Below are positions 34,147-41,804 of a DNA stretch of 64,000 nucleotides, piece after piece. How positions within the stretch are numbered: the stretch's first letter is position 1; every line of letters starts with the position of its first letter. The DNA comes from Lachnospiraceae bacterium UBA3850 (GTDB taxonomy: Bacteria; Bacillota; Clostridia; Lachnospirales; Lachnospiraceae). Both the position numbers and the translations under genes were made by a program. The notes beneath the pieces were generated by a model. The model made no database searches and was not told the DNA's origin. It worked only from the letters and a program-made list of their open reading frames with translations. The stretch is taken from NCBI GenBank assembly GCA_002392655.1, contig DGHK01000050.1, forward strand, positions 1-64,000, in the 5' to 3' direction.

Positions 34147-34175
34147 ATGTCGGGTTCAAATCCCGCATCCGTCAA
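34147..34175 (+). other. tRNA 3'-end fragment (T-arm and acceptor strand only)
   Basis: CGGG-TTCAAAT-CCCG forms a T-arm, followed by ATCCGTC and a discriminator A. The matching 5' acceptor strand (GACGGAT), D-arm and anticodon arm are absent upstream; the XRE gene ends there instead. Such 3' halves are left where an element integrates into a tRNA gene or where a tRNA is partly deleted. Confidence 0.65.
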
Positions 34176-34180
34176 TATAT

Positions 34181-34254
34181 GGTCCCATCGAATAAATGGC
34201 TAGTTCACCGGGCTTTCAATCCGGAAATGCTGGGTTCGAGTCCCGCTGGGATCA
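34181..34254 (+). tRNA. tRNA-Glu (anticodon UUC)
   Basis: Acceptor GGTCCCA/TGGGATC with discriminator A, anticodon loop CTTTCAA on CCGGG/TCCGG, and T-arm CTGGG-TTCGAGT-CCCGC. The D-arm (GAAT...GTTC) is diverged from the usual tRNA-Glu. Confidence 0.88.
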
Positions 34255-34256
34255 CT

Positions 34257-34328
34257 GTGGCTGTCGTACAACGGCCAGTACCTCAGATTGTGGATCTGAA
34301 GATATGGGTTCGATTCCCATCAGTCACA
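34257..34328 (+). tRNA. tRNA-His (anticodon GUG)
   Basis: Acceptor GTGGCTG/CAGTCAC with one G-U pair, anticodon loop TTGTGGA on TCAGA/TCTGA, and T-arm ATGGG-TTCGATT-CCCAT. It starts two bases after tRNA-Glu. Confidence 0.88.
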
Positions 34329-34337
34329 TTTAAAAAT

Positions 34338-34419
34338 GCCGTATGTCCGGGTGGTGAGGAAGCTGTCTTGAAAACAGTTGGCCCTTCAGGGCTTGCAGGT
34401 TCGAATCCTGTGTGCGGCG
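34338..34419 (+). tRNA. tRNA-Ser (anticodon UGA)
   Basis: Acceptor GCCGTAT/GTGCGGC with two G-U pairs and discriminator G, anticodon loop CTTGAAA on GCTGT/ACAGT, a class II variable arm (GGCCC-TTCA-GGGCTT type), and T-arm GCAGG-TTCGAAT-CCTGT. Confidence 0.88.
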
Positions 34420-34522
34420 CTTATAGGTGGATGAGCAGAATTGTATTGCAGCGTATGAAGTGATAGAATTATACATATAATAGATAATTGCGATTTTTTT
34501 TGGATGAAGTGGGAGGTTATAA

Positions 34523-35122
34523 ATGGATACTAGTAATTTTAAATGGACAAGAAAACCGGCTGATTATGTGGTTCTACCTGAGCGGATAGAAATAACTACG
34601 GAGCCCCACACGGATTTGTGGCAGAGGACGTACTACCATTTTCAAAATGATAATGCGCCGGTATTTCAGATGGAGACAGAGGAGAAGTATTTTTCTTTTG
34701 TAGTAAAAACTGACTTCTCAGAAAGTAATCACAGGTTCGACCAATGTGGAATAGTTATGTATCTGGATAGCGAAAATTGGTTGAAAGGATCTGTTGAATG
34801 TGAGAATGATACATATCAGCATCTTGGTTCAGTGGTGACCAATCACGGCTATTCGGATTGGGCGACGACAGAAATTCCGGCAGACGTTAAGACGATGTGG
34901 TACCGCCTTAGCCGAAGGGAAGATGATTACTGTATAGAATGCTCGAAAGACGGTAAGACTTTCAGCCAGATGAGAGTATGTCATATGTGGGAGGGCGCAG
35001 GAAAAATCAGCTTTGGGATTTATGCATGCAGCCCGGAAGAATCAAGCTTCAAAGCAGTTTTTACTGATATGGAAATAACCGAGTGTGCGTGGAAGGCACA
35101 TGACGGTCAGCAACCGGATTAA
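34523..35122 (+). CDS. DUF1349 family protein
   Basis: A 199-residue soluble beta-sandwich protein of the DUF1349 (YesU-like) family, related to concanavalin-type carbohydrate-binding folds. Recognisable parts are FSFVVKTDFSESNHRFDQCGIVMYLDSENWLK (split here: DQCGIVMYLD), WYRLSRREDDYCIE and ISFGIYACSPE. GTGGGAGG precedes the ATG at 34523. It has no signal peptide. It is followed by its own gap and then the riboswitch promoter, so it is not part of the island operon. Sugar binding is inferred from the fold only. Confidence 0.85.
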   Translation: MDTSNFKWTRKPADYVVLPERIEITTEPHTDLWQRTYYHFQNDNAPVFQMETEEKYFSFVVKTDFSESNHRFDQCGIVMYLDSENWLKGSVECENDTYQHLGSVVTNHGYSDWATTEIPADVKTMWYRLSRREDDYCIECSKDGKTFSQMRVCHMWEGAGKISFGIYACSPEESSFKAVFTDMEITECAWKAHDGQQPD

Positions 35123-35137
35123 GATTAGTATAGAAAA

Positions 35138-35166
35138 TTGACTTTGTTCGGATGATAGATTATAAT
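35138..35166 (+). promoter_or_regulatory. Sigma-A promoter of the riboswitch-led operon
   Basis: TTGACT at 35138-35143 and a perfect TATAAT at 35161-35166 with a 17-bp spacer. The predicted start of transcription is just before the riboswitch. Confidence 0.88.
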
Positions 35167-35179
35167 CAAAAGTAATTGA

Positions 35180-35265
35180 ATTCGGCAAAATCAGGGAAAC
35201 CTGATGACGCAAAACTACAGGATCTGAAAGCTTGGAAAAAGTGAGTATGATAGCCAGTTGCAACA
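35180..35265 (+). promoter_or_regulatory. Cyclic-di-GMP-I (GEMM) riboswitch
   Basis: Conserved elements occur in the correct order: GGCAAA, a hairpin ATCAGG-GAAA-CCTGAT with the GAAA tetraloop, the linker GACGCAAA, CTACAGGATCTGA as the tetraloop-receptor side, a second helix, and GATAGCCAGTTGC closing. This matches the GEMM-I class that binds cyclic di-GMP. A terminator (35277-35310) follows, then a gene at 35335. So cyclic di-GMP should switch transcription of the genes to 38567 on or off; the direction cannot be told without folding. Confidence 0.85.
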
Positions 35266-35276
35266 AAGTGATTTAT

Positions 35277-35310
35277 GGCATTGTAGGATAATAAACTACG
35301 ATGCCTTTTC
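35277..35310 (+). terminator. Riboswitch-controlled terminator
   Basis: GGCATTGTAG pairs with CTACGATGCC (ten pairs, one G-U) and TTTTCTTGTTT follows. It lies 12 bases after the cyclic-di-GMP aptamer. Confidence 0.85.
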
Positions 35311-35334
35311 TTGTTTAATAAGGGGTGATCAGAC

Positions 35335-35535
35335 ATGATAGGATACACAACAATACAAGAAATAGCAAAGAAATGGGGAATCAGCGAAAGGCGTGTTAAC
35401 GTTCTATGTTCAGAGGGGAGAATAGAGGGGGCAGTTAAGTTCGGAAATACGTGGGCTATTCCTGAGAAAGCAGAGAAGCCGGCTGATGCGAGGATAAAGT
35501 CGGGAAAGTATATTAAGGTGAAGGAAGAAAGTTAA
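35335..35535 (+). CDS. Small HTH protein (excisionase/MerR-like)
   Basis: A 66-residue protein with a MerR/Xis-like winged helix (TIQEIAKKWGISERRVNVLC) and the wing WAIPEKAEKPADARI. Such proteins (HTH_17 type) are common as first genes of accessory operons in Lachnospiraceae. AAGGGGTG lies 8 bases before the ATG. It is the first gene behind the cyclic-di-GMP riboswitch, and the next gene begins 20 bp after its stop. It may regulate its own operon. Confidence 0.8.
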   Translation: MIGYTTIQEIAKKWGISERRVNVLCSEGRIEGAVKFGNTWAIPEKAEKPADARIKSGKYIKVKEES

Positions 35536-35555
35536 AAAGCAAGGGGGTATTACAA

Positions 35556-36182
35556 GTGACAAGAATAGAATTTGTTGAACAGACAGTATTGGAAATAGAA
35601 GTGGGTGTTTTCGAAAAACTAATGGAAAAACTTCTAGATGGATACATATCGCTTCAGATAATTGATAAGGAAAACGTGACTCGAGATATCTTTGCTGAAA
35701 AGTTATGTGATTATTTTGAAAAGGTAAAAATGAAGACTGATCTTACTTTTAACAAAATAATAAACAGGTATATATCGGATTGGGAAGAAATATTAAAGAA
35801 TAGTATAACTGTTGAGGCAACTGATCAAAAAGATGGTTCAATTTCTCGTGCGAAAAAATACTATGACCATGCACTTAAGATAAAAAATAATAAAGAAAAA
35901 ACGTTAGAACAGTTGGTTGACTACACAAGGATCATGCTCTGCTTATATATGGCTGTTATAGATAACGATGGGAAGAAAATAAAGTATTTTGATTTTTCAT
36001 CTGCGTGTCTGGATATAGATAAGATAAACGAACAGATGAAAAAAGAAAAGGTGAGTACTTTTCCTTTCGGACAAAAGAATAGATATGATATGACGGAGGT
36101 CAATTCTGCCGATGTAGCTGTTTTCGTTATGGTAATTATACTGTTCTTTGTCATAAAAAATAATGAAGTCGTGGAGGGTTAG
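35556..36182 (+). CDS. Uncharacterised protein with C-terminal membrane anchor
   Basis: A 208-residue, mostly helical, charged protein with one C-terminal hydrophobic segment (about residues 184-200, VAVFVMVIILFFVI), i.e. a probable tail anchor with the bulk in the cytoplasm. It starts with GTG behind AAGGGGGT. No family is recognised. It is the second gene of the riboswitch-led operon and ends just before the next start. The string HTH, tail-anchored protein, helical protein, AAA+ ATPase suggests a joint complex at the membrane; that is inference. Confidence 0.7.
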   Translation: MTRIEFVEQTVLEIEVGVFEKLMEKLLDGYISLQIIDKENVTRDIFAEKLCDYFEKVKMKTDLTFNKIINRYISDWEEILKNSITVEATDQKDGSISRAKKYYDHALKIKNNKEKTLEQLVDYTRIMLCLYMAVIDNDGKKIKYFDFSSACLDIDKINEQMKKEKVSTFPFGQKNRYDMTEVNSADVAVFVMVIILFFVIKNNEVVEG

Positions 36183-36186
36183 TATT

Positions 36187-37218
36187 ATGGCAGATATGAT
36201 CAGATTAAGATGCCTTGAAGAATTAAAACAATTCATGAATGAAAAGGGCTTTATTGAAGTGGTAACGAGAGATAAGAAAAAGAGGTACAAAACATTTAAA
36301 AATGTATTTATTGAGAATTTAGGTAAAGGGCAGGAACAAGAGAGTGAACTCTTAGGAAAAGTACTTAACAAGATGAACGAAAATGTAAACCTGTCTAAAA
36401 AGAATTTTAATATGCTTAAAGGTTTATCGAAACTTTCACAGCTAAATGTGTTACTTAGCGGAGCGAACCTTTGTGCGTCATGTGCAGGATTTGCAATCAT
36501 GTATAGTAAGCTGGATCAAATGAGCGGACAGATCAATCAAGTGATGGGGCTGATAAAGAAGGGAAATGATGTTCAGGCGAATTATGAGTTTAAGAAAGTA
36601 ATATCTGAACATGCAAATATGCTCGATTCAAGAAAAACGAAAAAATACTACACCGAAGAACAGATGAGAAAACTTGTGGATGATGAATATAACGTTCTGA
36701 ATATGCTGATTGATGTATATGACAAAGAATTATCAGAAGATAATGAAAGTTTGATATTCTCTATCTTTTCGCTTGCAGCTATGTTGGCTGTTTCAATCAG
36801 ATATTTCGATGAACTTTACTATACAAACAACAAAGAAGCAATCGGAGACGGAGATGTCTGGCATTCGTCACATGATAATTGGATGTCCGTTTTTGATAAA
36901 CTCTCATCCGATGAATTCACGCAGAAGTTACAGGATCATGCAATTTTAGAAATGAATCTGTTAACAGTGGAAGCTGATCAATACTACACCAGTCTTAATG
37001 ATCAAATAAAAGAACTGGCAGAGGATATAGAGGACAATCAAACACTTATTCAGATGCTTGATAGTGAAGAACTAATGTCTGAGTATTCGTCATATATAGA
37101 TAGTGAAGTTGGAAAAGAAATAAAGGATGTATTTGATCAAACTGAAGGTGCAATGGAAAACGAAGAGGTTGTAAATGCACTGCAAGAAACTATGAGACTA
37201 ATGGCAATTAGTGTTTAA
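36187..37218 (+). CDS. Uncharacterised helical protein
   Basis: A 343-residue protein, almost all helical, rich in Met, Glu, Lys and Asn. A weakly hydrophobic stretch with Gly/Ala/Cys (about residues 88-110, LNVLLSGANLCASCAGFAIM) could insert in a membrane. Predicted coiled coils lie on either side. It ends in an acidic helical segment (EELMSEYSSYIDSE). I recognise no family. The ATG at 36187 follows TGGAGGG; an earlier in-frame ATG at 36163 lacks a site and overlaps the previous gene. It is followed 11 bp later by the AAA+ gene, probably its partner. Confidence 0.7.
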   Translation: MADMIRLRCLEELKQFMNEKGFIEVVTRDKKKRYKTFKNVFIENLGKGQEQESELLGKVLNKMNENVNLSKKNFNMLKGLSKLSQLNVLLSGANLCASCAGFAIMYSKLDQMSGQINQVMGLIKKGNDVQANYEFKKVISEHANMLDSRKTKKYYTEEQMRKLVDDEYNVLNMLIDVYDKELSEDNESLIFSIFSLAAMLAVSIRYFDELYYTNNKEAIGDGDVWHSSHDNWMSVFDKLSSDEFTQKLQDHAILEMNLLTVEADQYYTSLNDQIKELAEDIEDNQTLIQMLDSEELMSEYSSYIDSEVGKEIKDVFDQTEGAMENEEVVNALQETMRLMAISV

Positions 37219-37229
37219 GGGAAAAGAGT

Positions 37230-38567
37230 ATGAATATAGATGTTAAGAATGTTTATACAGAAGTAATTAAGTCTTGTGATTCAAATGAAAGAGAAGTGTT
37301 CTTTGAAGATATATATAGATTTATCAACTATATCTCAACAGAGGGAGCAAGGGATAGGTTTGAGTCTTTTCGAGAAGAGTATGTACAGCAAGATTGTAAT
37401 GTAGATGAAATAACTGATTTGTCCGATGAATCAATTAGGTTCAAGAGTGGAAATCCAAAAGATATATTCAATTTCTATTCTGTTCTTGGGAAGTATTATA
37501 TTTTTAGTAAAGATGACAAGAAATATATAGATAAACTACGTTATACTGAGTTTTTAAAGAAGCTTAAAAGCTTGGATTTTGAATCAAGTCAACAGCCGAA
37601 AAAGACTCCTGTGAAGGAAGAGAAACCTATCAGTGATATAAAAGAAACTAAAATAACTAAACCGATAACTAGTGACGTCAAAACGGTAAATGCTGAAAAG
37701 AACGAAGAAGAAATGATAGAACCAGAAGAGTCATTAGAAGAATTGCTTGAACAGCTTCATTCATTAACTGGTCTAGATGGAGTAAAAGATGAGGTTGATC
37801 AAATAATAAGTCTGATACGTGTTCAAAAGAAGGGGGAAGAGTTTGGCGAAAAACAGGTACCACTTTCGCTTCACTTAGTTTTCTATGGAAATCCCGGAAC
37901 CGGAAAGACTACTGTTGCCAGAATACTGGCAAAGATTTATAAAGCTCTGGGAGTTTTATCAAAAGGACAGTTAATAGAAACAGATAGAGGCGGACTTGTT
38001 GGTGGCTACGTTGGTCAAACAGCGATAAAAACACAAGATAAAATCGATGAGGCCATGGGTGGAATTCTTTTTATAGATGAGGCATATACGCTTACACATG
38101 GAAAAAGTGAGAATGATTTTGGACAGGAAGCAGTAGATACAATTCTGAAAGCTATGGAAGACCACAGGGATGAATTTATAGTGATAGTTGCAGGATATCC
38201 TGACTTAATGAAAGAGTATATTTCATCTAATCCTGGTCTAAAATCAAGATTCAATCAGTATATCAATTTTGAGGATTATACACCTGAACAGTTGTTGGCT
38301 ATCTTCAAGTACAATTGTGAAAAGCAGAATCTGATTCTGGAACCGGGTGGTAAAGAGTATGCATTGAATTACTTTACAGATCTTTATAATAATAGATCCG
38401 AAGACTATGCTAATGGAAGAGATGTAAGAAACTATTTCGAAAAGGTTATTAAGATGAGAGCAAAACGACTCAGTAAATCTTTAGATGATATCACTGTGGA
38501 AGAGTATAGAACGATTACTTGCTCAGATCTTGAGATGGCAGCGGAGATGAAGAATAGTACGTGGTAA
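37230..38567 (+). CDS. AAA+ ATPase of the CbbX/CfxQ (SpoVK-like) type
   Basis: A 445-residue protein. Residues 1-165 are a variable helical region with a Lys/Glu/Pro linker. The C-terminal 280 residues form a CbbX-type AAA+ module: LDGVKDEVDQI, Walker A GNPGTGKTTVA, the pore-loop GLVGGYVGQT, Walker B GGILFIDEAYTL, and the sensor/arginine part SNPGLKSRFNQ. Relatives remodel other proteins (Rubisco activase is the studied case), and some are found in toxin-like or defence clusters. It is the last gene of the riboswitch-led operon. Confidence 0.88.
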   Translation: MNIDVKNVYTEVIKSCDSNEREVFFEDIYRFINYISTEGARDRFESFREEYVQQDCNVDEITDLSDESIRFKSGNPKDIFNFYSVLGKYYIFSKDDKKYIDKLRYTEFLKKLKSLDFESSQQPKKTPVKEEKPISDIKETKITKPITSDVKTVNAEKNEEEMIEPEESLEELLEQLHSLTGLDGVKDEVDQIISLIRVQKKGEEFGEKQVPLSLHLVFYGNPGTGKTTVARILAKIYKALGVLSKGQLIETDRGGLVGGYVGQTAIKTQDKIDEAMGGILFIDEAYTLTHGKSENDFGQEAVDTILKAMEDHRDEFIVIVAGYPDLMKEYISSNPGLKSRFNQYINFEDYTPEQLLAIFKYNCEKQNLILEPGGKEYALNYFTDLYNNRSEDYANGRDVRNYFEKVIKMRAKRLSKSLDDITVEEYRTITCSDLEMAAEMKNSTW

Positions 38568-38769
38568 AAGATTATATGGTTTATGATATGAAAGTCGGTT
38601 GGTATAGCCTGATGATAAAAGAATTCTTGTAGATAGTAATGATATCTCTGATATTATTAAAAGATATCATAACCTAGAAGGGAAATAGAATAGAAAACGA
38701 ACTGACGAATTATATAAATAATTGGGATTATAAATTGAGAATTGTCGAGATGATATGAAGGTATAATAG

Positions 38770-39144
38770 ATGGAGAAATGTATATATATTTTATCGATTG
38801 CATTACAACTTGCAGGGGCAATACTATTGATTATTAAGTATTGGTTTGGATCAGACAAAAGACAATTGTCTGAGATACAAAGAAAAAGAATGAAAGTGGA
38901 AAATACAACCTTGTTATTAGGTGAAAATGTTCCTAATGATAATGAATTTTTAGAAGAATTATGGCTTAGTAGAATTGCGTTCATTTATATAGCATGTGGT
39001 TATCTTTTGGGTATATGGGGTGATGTACTAAATGCTAATAAGTGGGTTATAGCAGGATTTATTGTGGTTGTGACGAGCATACTTGTGTTTACAGGAAAAA
39101 TATTCAGCAAGAGTAAAAGCGGTGACAGAGGTGGGGAAAGGTGA
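38770..39144 (+). CDS. Small three-helix membrane protein
   Basis: A 124-residue protein with three hydrophobic segments (about residues 4-24, 70-86 and 91-110), the first two separated by a basic loop (KRQLSEIQRKRMK), ending in a Lys/Arg/Gly-rich tail. No family recognised. It is preceded by 200 bp that carries no clear gene, only scattered short frames (one reads VDSNDISDIIKRYHNL and looks like a gene end). It may be the last member of the AAA+ operon or stand alone; a role as membrane effector is speculative. Confidence 0.55.
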   Translation: MEKCIYILSIALQLAGAILLIIKYWFGSDKRQLSEIQRKRMKVENTTLLLGENVPNDNEFLEELWLSRIAFIYIACGYLLGIWGDVLNANKWVIAGFIVVVTSILVFTGKIFSKSKSGDRGGER

Positions 39145-39514
39145 GAGTGATGCGAAACACTTTATATCGTATTTGTATTTATTAATGGAGAGATATGTTG
39201 AAGAACTGCGTCGTCAAGCCGTAGGTGGAGTTGTAAAGTATATTAAGCTAGGAAACCTTACAGATGGTAAACACAGAACCATTTAATAATTATGACTTGA
39301 ATGAAATGTTTGGAGTTTCTTTATCAGAAGTAGTCGGAATAGTGAATAGGTTTCATAATTGTGTGATTGTAAACGTTGCATAAGGCTTTTTCATAATCTC
39401 TTTTGATGGAATGGTGAATTTCAGAAATCGAATTTGAGTCATTACAATGAAAATGAAAAACTTCAACAAGCTATTGGAACTCAAGAACTACGGGGTTAAG
39501 AATGACAAAAATGA
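39145..39514. other. Gene-poor stretch with possible decayed coding sequence
   Basis: No intact gene is seen. Short frames such as ERYVEELRRQAVGGVVKYIKL (ending near 39286) and, in another frame, NNYDLNEMFGVSLSEVVGIVN (ending about 39382) look protein-like and could be parts of one frame-shifted gene. There is no good ribosome site. The stretch ends where the CRISPR leader begins. Confidence 0.35.
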
Positions 39515-39649
39515 TTTTAAGCCGATATAGAAAACAAGAGAGGTTATTAATACTTTTCATCTGTTTTTTATGATGATACAATAAAGATAAAAGTTTTAGC
39601 CGCAAACGTGATTGTAAGATGGCTAAAACTCTACCTTCTAGAGGGTAGG
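39515..39649 (+). promoter_or_regulatory. CRISPR leader of array 1 with two conserved hairpins
   Basis: A 135-base segment begins TTTTAAGCCGAT and runs to the first repeat. It contains GTTTTAGCC (39593-39601) pairing with GGCTAAAAC (39621-39629), then CTACC (39631-39635) pairing with GGTAG just before the repeat. The leader of array 2 has the same blocks at identical distances (78 bases between the first two blocks, 57 from the second to the repeat). It lies at the end opposite the degenerate repeat, as leaders do. Confidence 0.8.
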
Positions 39650-40196
39650 GTTAAAAGAAAATAGCCCAGCATAGCGGGCAATAACCACCAGCAGCTGCAC
39701 CGCCTATAGCGAGTGCTCCAAGTTAAAAGAAAATAGCCCAGCATAGCGGGCAATAACGATTGATTGTTATGTTCTCATGAGAAATTAAACTATTAGTTAA
39801 AAGAAAATAGCCCAGCATAGCGGGCAATAACTCCGCCATCGTCCATCGGATACATAACAACCGGATCTTCGGTTAAAAGAAAATAGCCCAGCATAGCGGG
39901 CAATAACTATCCTACAGCCATTCCTCCGGCAGCTGCTCCACTAAGTTAAAAGAAAATAGCCCAGCATAGCGGGCAATAACGAGCAAGCTCCTTACGAAGC
40001 TCTTTGGTAGTTAACGTTAAAAGAAAATAGCCCGGCATAGCGGGCAATAACGAGCTCCGGTCTTCGGATCATAGTAGGTTTCATCGGTTAAAAGAAAATA
40101 GCCCGGCATAGCGGGCAATAACTCAAGATATTCATTAACTGCATCAACATAACTATCAGAAGTTAAAAAAAATAGCCCGGCATAGCGGGCAAATAA
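39650..40196 (+). CRISPR. CRISPR array 1 (type VI-A): 8 repeats, 7 spacers
   Basis: Repeats of 36 bases begin GTTAAAAGAAAATAGCCC and end GCGGGCAATAAC; spacers are 35-40 bases. Repeat starts are 39650, 39722, 39796, 39872, 39945, 40016, 40087 and 40162. Repeats 1-5 carry CCCAGC, repeats 6-8 CCCGGC; repeat 8 lacks one G and is altered at its end, marking the leader-distal side. The stem GCCC/GGGC followed by AATAAC gives the 5' handle used by Cas13a, so the array is transcribed left to right. A terminator ends it at 40230. In reverse complement all spacers have an open frame. Confidence 0.96.
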
Positions 40197-40200
40197 AAGT

Positions 40201-40230
40201 CAGTTGATAATTATTCAACTGATTTTTTTT
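40201..40230 (+). terminator. Terminator after CRISPR array 1
   Basis: CAGTTGA and TCAACTG form a 7-bp stem with loop TAATTAT, followed by A and eight Ts. It separates the array transcript from the operon that follows. Confidence 0.88.
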
Positions 40231-40309
40231 GTGCAAAAATTTGCGTTTTTATTTTCATATAATTGTTTCAGAAACTAAGTTGAAGGAAAGTTAAAAGGAG
40301 GAAGAGTAT

Positions 40310-40990
40310 ATGAAAGAGAACACAGTAAAAAGAAATGATGAAACAAACAAAACAAATGGAGTTACAAGGTTTTTGAAGATCTGGTTTCTCCCGATTGCAT
40401 TTATGATTGTTGTTGCGCTGGTGGTAGTACACCTGATCAACAGAAATCTTAAAGAAATCGAGACAACTGTAAATGATACAATTATTGGAAAGGAAGGAGA
40501 AGTAAGAACCATAAGCGAAAGTGACCTGAAGGATATTGTGATGCAGAGCAAACTTTACACAATAGACTATCCATACAACGGTTATGTCGATGTACGAGAT
40601 GATGAAGGGGAGGTAAAGTACTATGTGGCATATAAAGGAAGTGTAAAGGCAGGAATAGATGTAAATGAAATAGAGTATTCGATAGATGAAGAAAACTCAG
40701 TGATAAAAATAACACTTCCGGAAGTCACGATAGAGGAACCTGTAGTTGAAGCAGGTAGTATGGATTTTATCTTTATAGACGATGATGAGAATACTGAGGA
40801 TGTTGCCCAGGAGGCCTACAAGTGTTCAATAGCGGATATAAAGAATCATGTCAAGAATGATAACAAACTGGTTGAGGAGGCAAATAAATCTGCTGAGGCA
40901 ACAGAAAGAGCATTGATCGAACCATGGATAGATCAGTATGATGGAAAGAACTATGAAATAGTAATATCTACAAAGTCAAATGAAAAATAA
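40310..40990 (+). CDS. Membrane-anchored DUF4230-like protein 1
   Basis: A 226-residue protein: a short basic cytoplasmic end, one membrane helix (about residues 24-43, IWFLPIAFMIVVALVVVHLI), and an extracytoplasmic domain resembling DUF4230. The domain shows ESDLKDIVMQSKLYTIDYPY, YKGSVKAGIDVNEI, KITLPEVTIEEP and a final helix with AEATERALIEPW. AGGAGG is 8-9 bases before the ATG. It is the first gene of the operon that ends with cas13a, 80 bp after the array terminator. Membrane proteins accompany other type VI systems (Csx27, Csx28), but not this family to my knowledge. Function in immunity is inference. Confidence 0.75.
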   Translation: MKENTVKRNDETNKTNGVTRFLKIWFLPIAFMIVVALVVVHLINRNLKEIETTVNDTIIGKEGEVRTISESDLKDIVMQSKLYTIDYPYNGYVDVRDDEGEVKYYVAYKGSVKAGIDVNEIEYSIDEENSVIKITLPEVTIEEPVVEAGSMDFIFIDDDENTEDVAQEAYKCSIADIKNHVKNDNKLVEEANKSAEATERALIEPWIDQYDGKNYEIVISTKSNEK

Positions 40991-41003
40991 GGAGGAAAAA
41001 TTT

Positions 41004-41723
41004 ATGAGAAACGATGAAAAGAAAATGATTATGAAAAGAAATATCATTTGGGTTATTGCTGTGATTGTTGCATGCGTAGTGCTAGTTCTTGTGAAATGCT
41101 TAATAAATGTTAATGCTGAAGGTAGAGAGAGTGTAGTATCTGAAGTGAATACAAACACAGATGCTACTAAAGAAGTAAAGTCTGAAGACAAAACTCCTGA
41201 AATCTCAAAGGTAAGGAACATATGCGAACTTGCTACAGTTGAGTGCTATTTCAATAATGTTGCAAAATCGGTTAAGGAACCGGGAACAGGGTTATCACAT
41301 ATAGGTGAGAAGGAAAGAAAATTCTGGATAAAGTATCAGGTTAAAGTGACAGTAGCCTATGACGTGAGCCAAGTTGATATGACGCAGGAAGGCGATGAAA
41401 TCTCCATCTATCTTCCAGATCCAATAGTGTCTAGTTCAGTTGTCGAATCATCATGGAATAAGGATTCATATGTAATATCAAAAGATAGATGGTTACAAAA
41501 GAATCCGATAACTGCAGAAGATCAAACAAAGGCTGTTGGGGATTCATGTTCGATGATAGAAGAAGAGGTCCGAAATAATACAGCACTTATTTCTTCAGCA
41601 GAGCAGCAAGCGAGAGCATTAATTGAAAACTATATTAGTCAGATGGGTAAAATCAACAATACTGAATACAAGATAAAGTGGATAACAAAGGATACTGTCG
41701 ATACCTCTGATAAGGACTCATAG
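41004..41723 (+). CDS. Membrane-anchored DUF4230-like protein 2
   Basis: A 239-residue protein with the same plan as its neighbour: N-terminal membrane helix (about residues 14-34, IIWVIAVIVACVVLVLV), a flexible Thr/Glu/Lys linker, then a DUF4230-like domain. The domain shows ICELATVECYF, YQVKVTVAYDVSQVDM, EISIYLPDPIVSS and a closing helix QQARALIENYISQMG. AAGGAGG stands 7-8 bases before the ATG at 41004, which is better than the upstream in-frame codon at 40980. It begins 13 bp after protein 1. The two have diverged, so they may form a hetero-oligomer. Confidence 0.75.
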   Translation: MRNDEKKMIMKRNIIWVIAVIVACVVLVLVKCLINVNAEGRESVVSEVNTNTDATKEVKSEDKTPEISKVRNICELATVECYFNNVAKSVKEPGTGLSHIGEKERKFWIKYQVKVTVAYDVSQVDMTQEGDEISIYLPDPIVSSSVVESSWNKDSYVISKDRWLQKNPITAEDQTKAVGDSCSMIEEEVRNNTALISSAEQQARALIENYISQMGKINNTEYKIKWITKDTVDTSDKDS

Positions 41724-41804
41724 ACATCAGTTTATGTGGAATGAATGGGTGGTATAAGTTATAATTATAATTGATTGTATATCGACTTGTTAGGAGGGGT
41801 ACGA

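Noticed and set aside
37230..38567. SpoVK (sporulation) identity for the AAA+ gene
   Set aside because: The module is of the same family, but the N-terminal half and the operon are unlike spoVK, and other spore genes are missing.
39083..39286. 67-codon plus-strand frame overlapping the 124-residue membrane protein
   Set aside because: It overlaps the end of a better gene, has no ribosome site, and seems to continue in another frame; noted only as possible decay.
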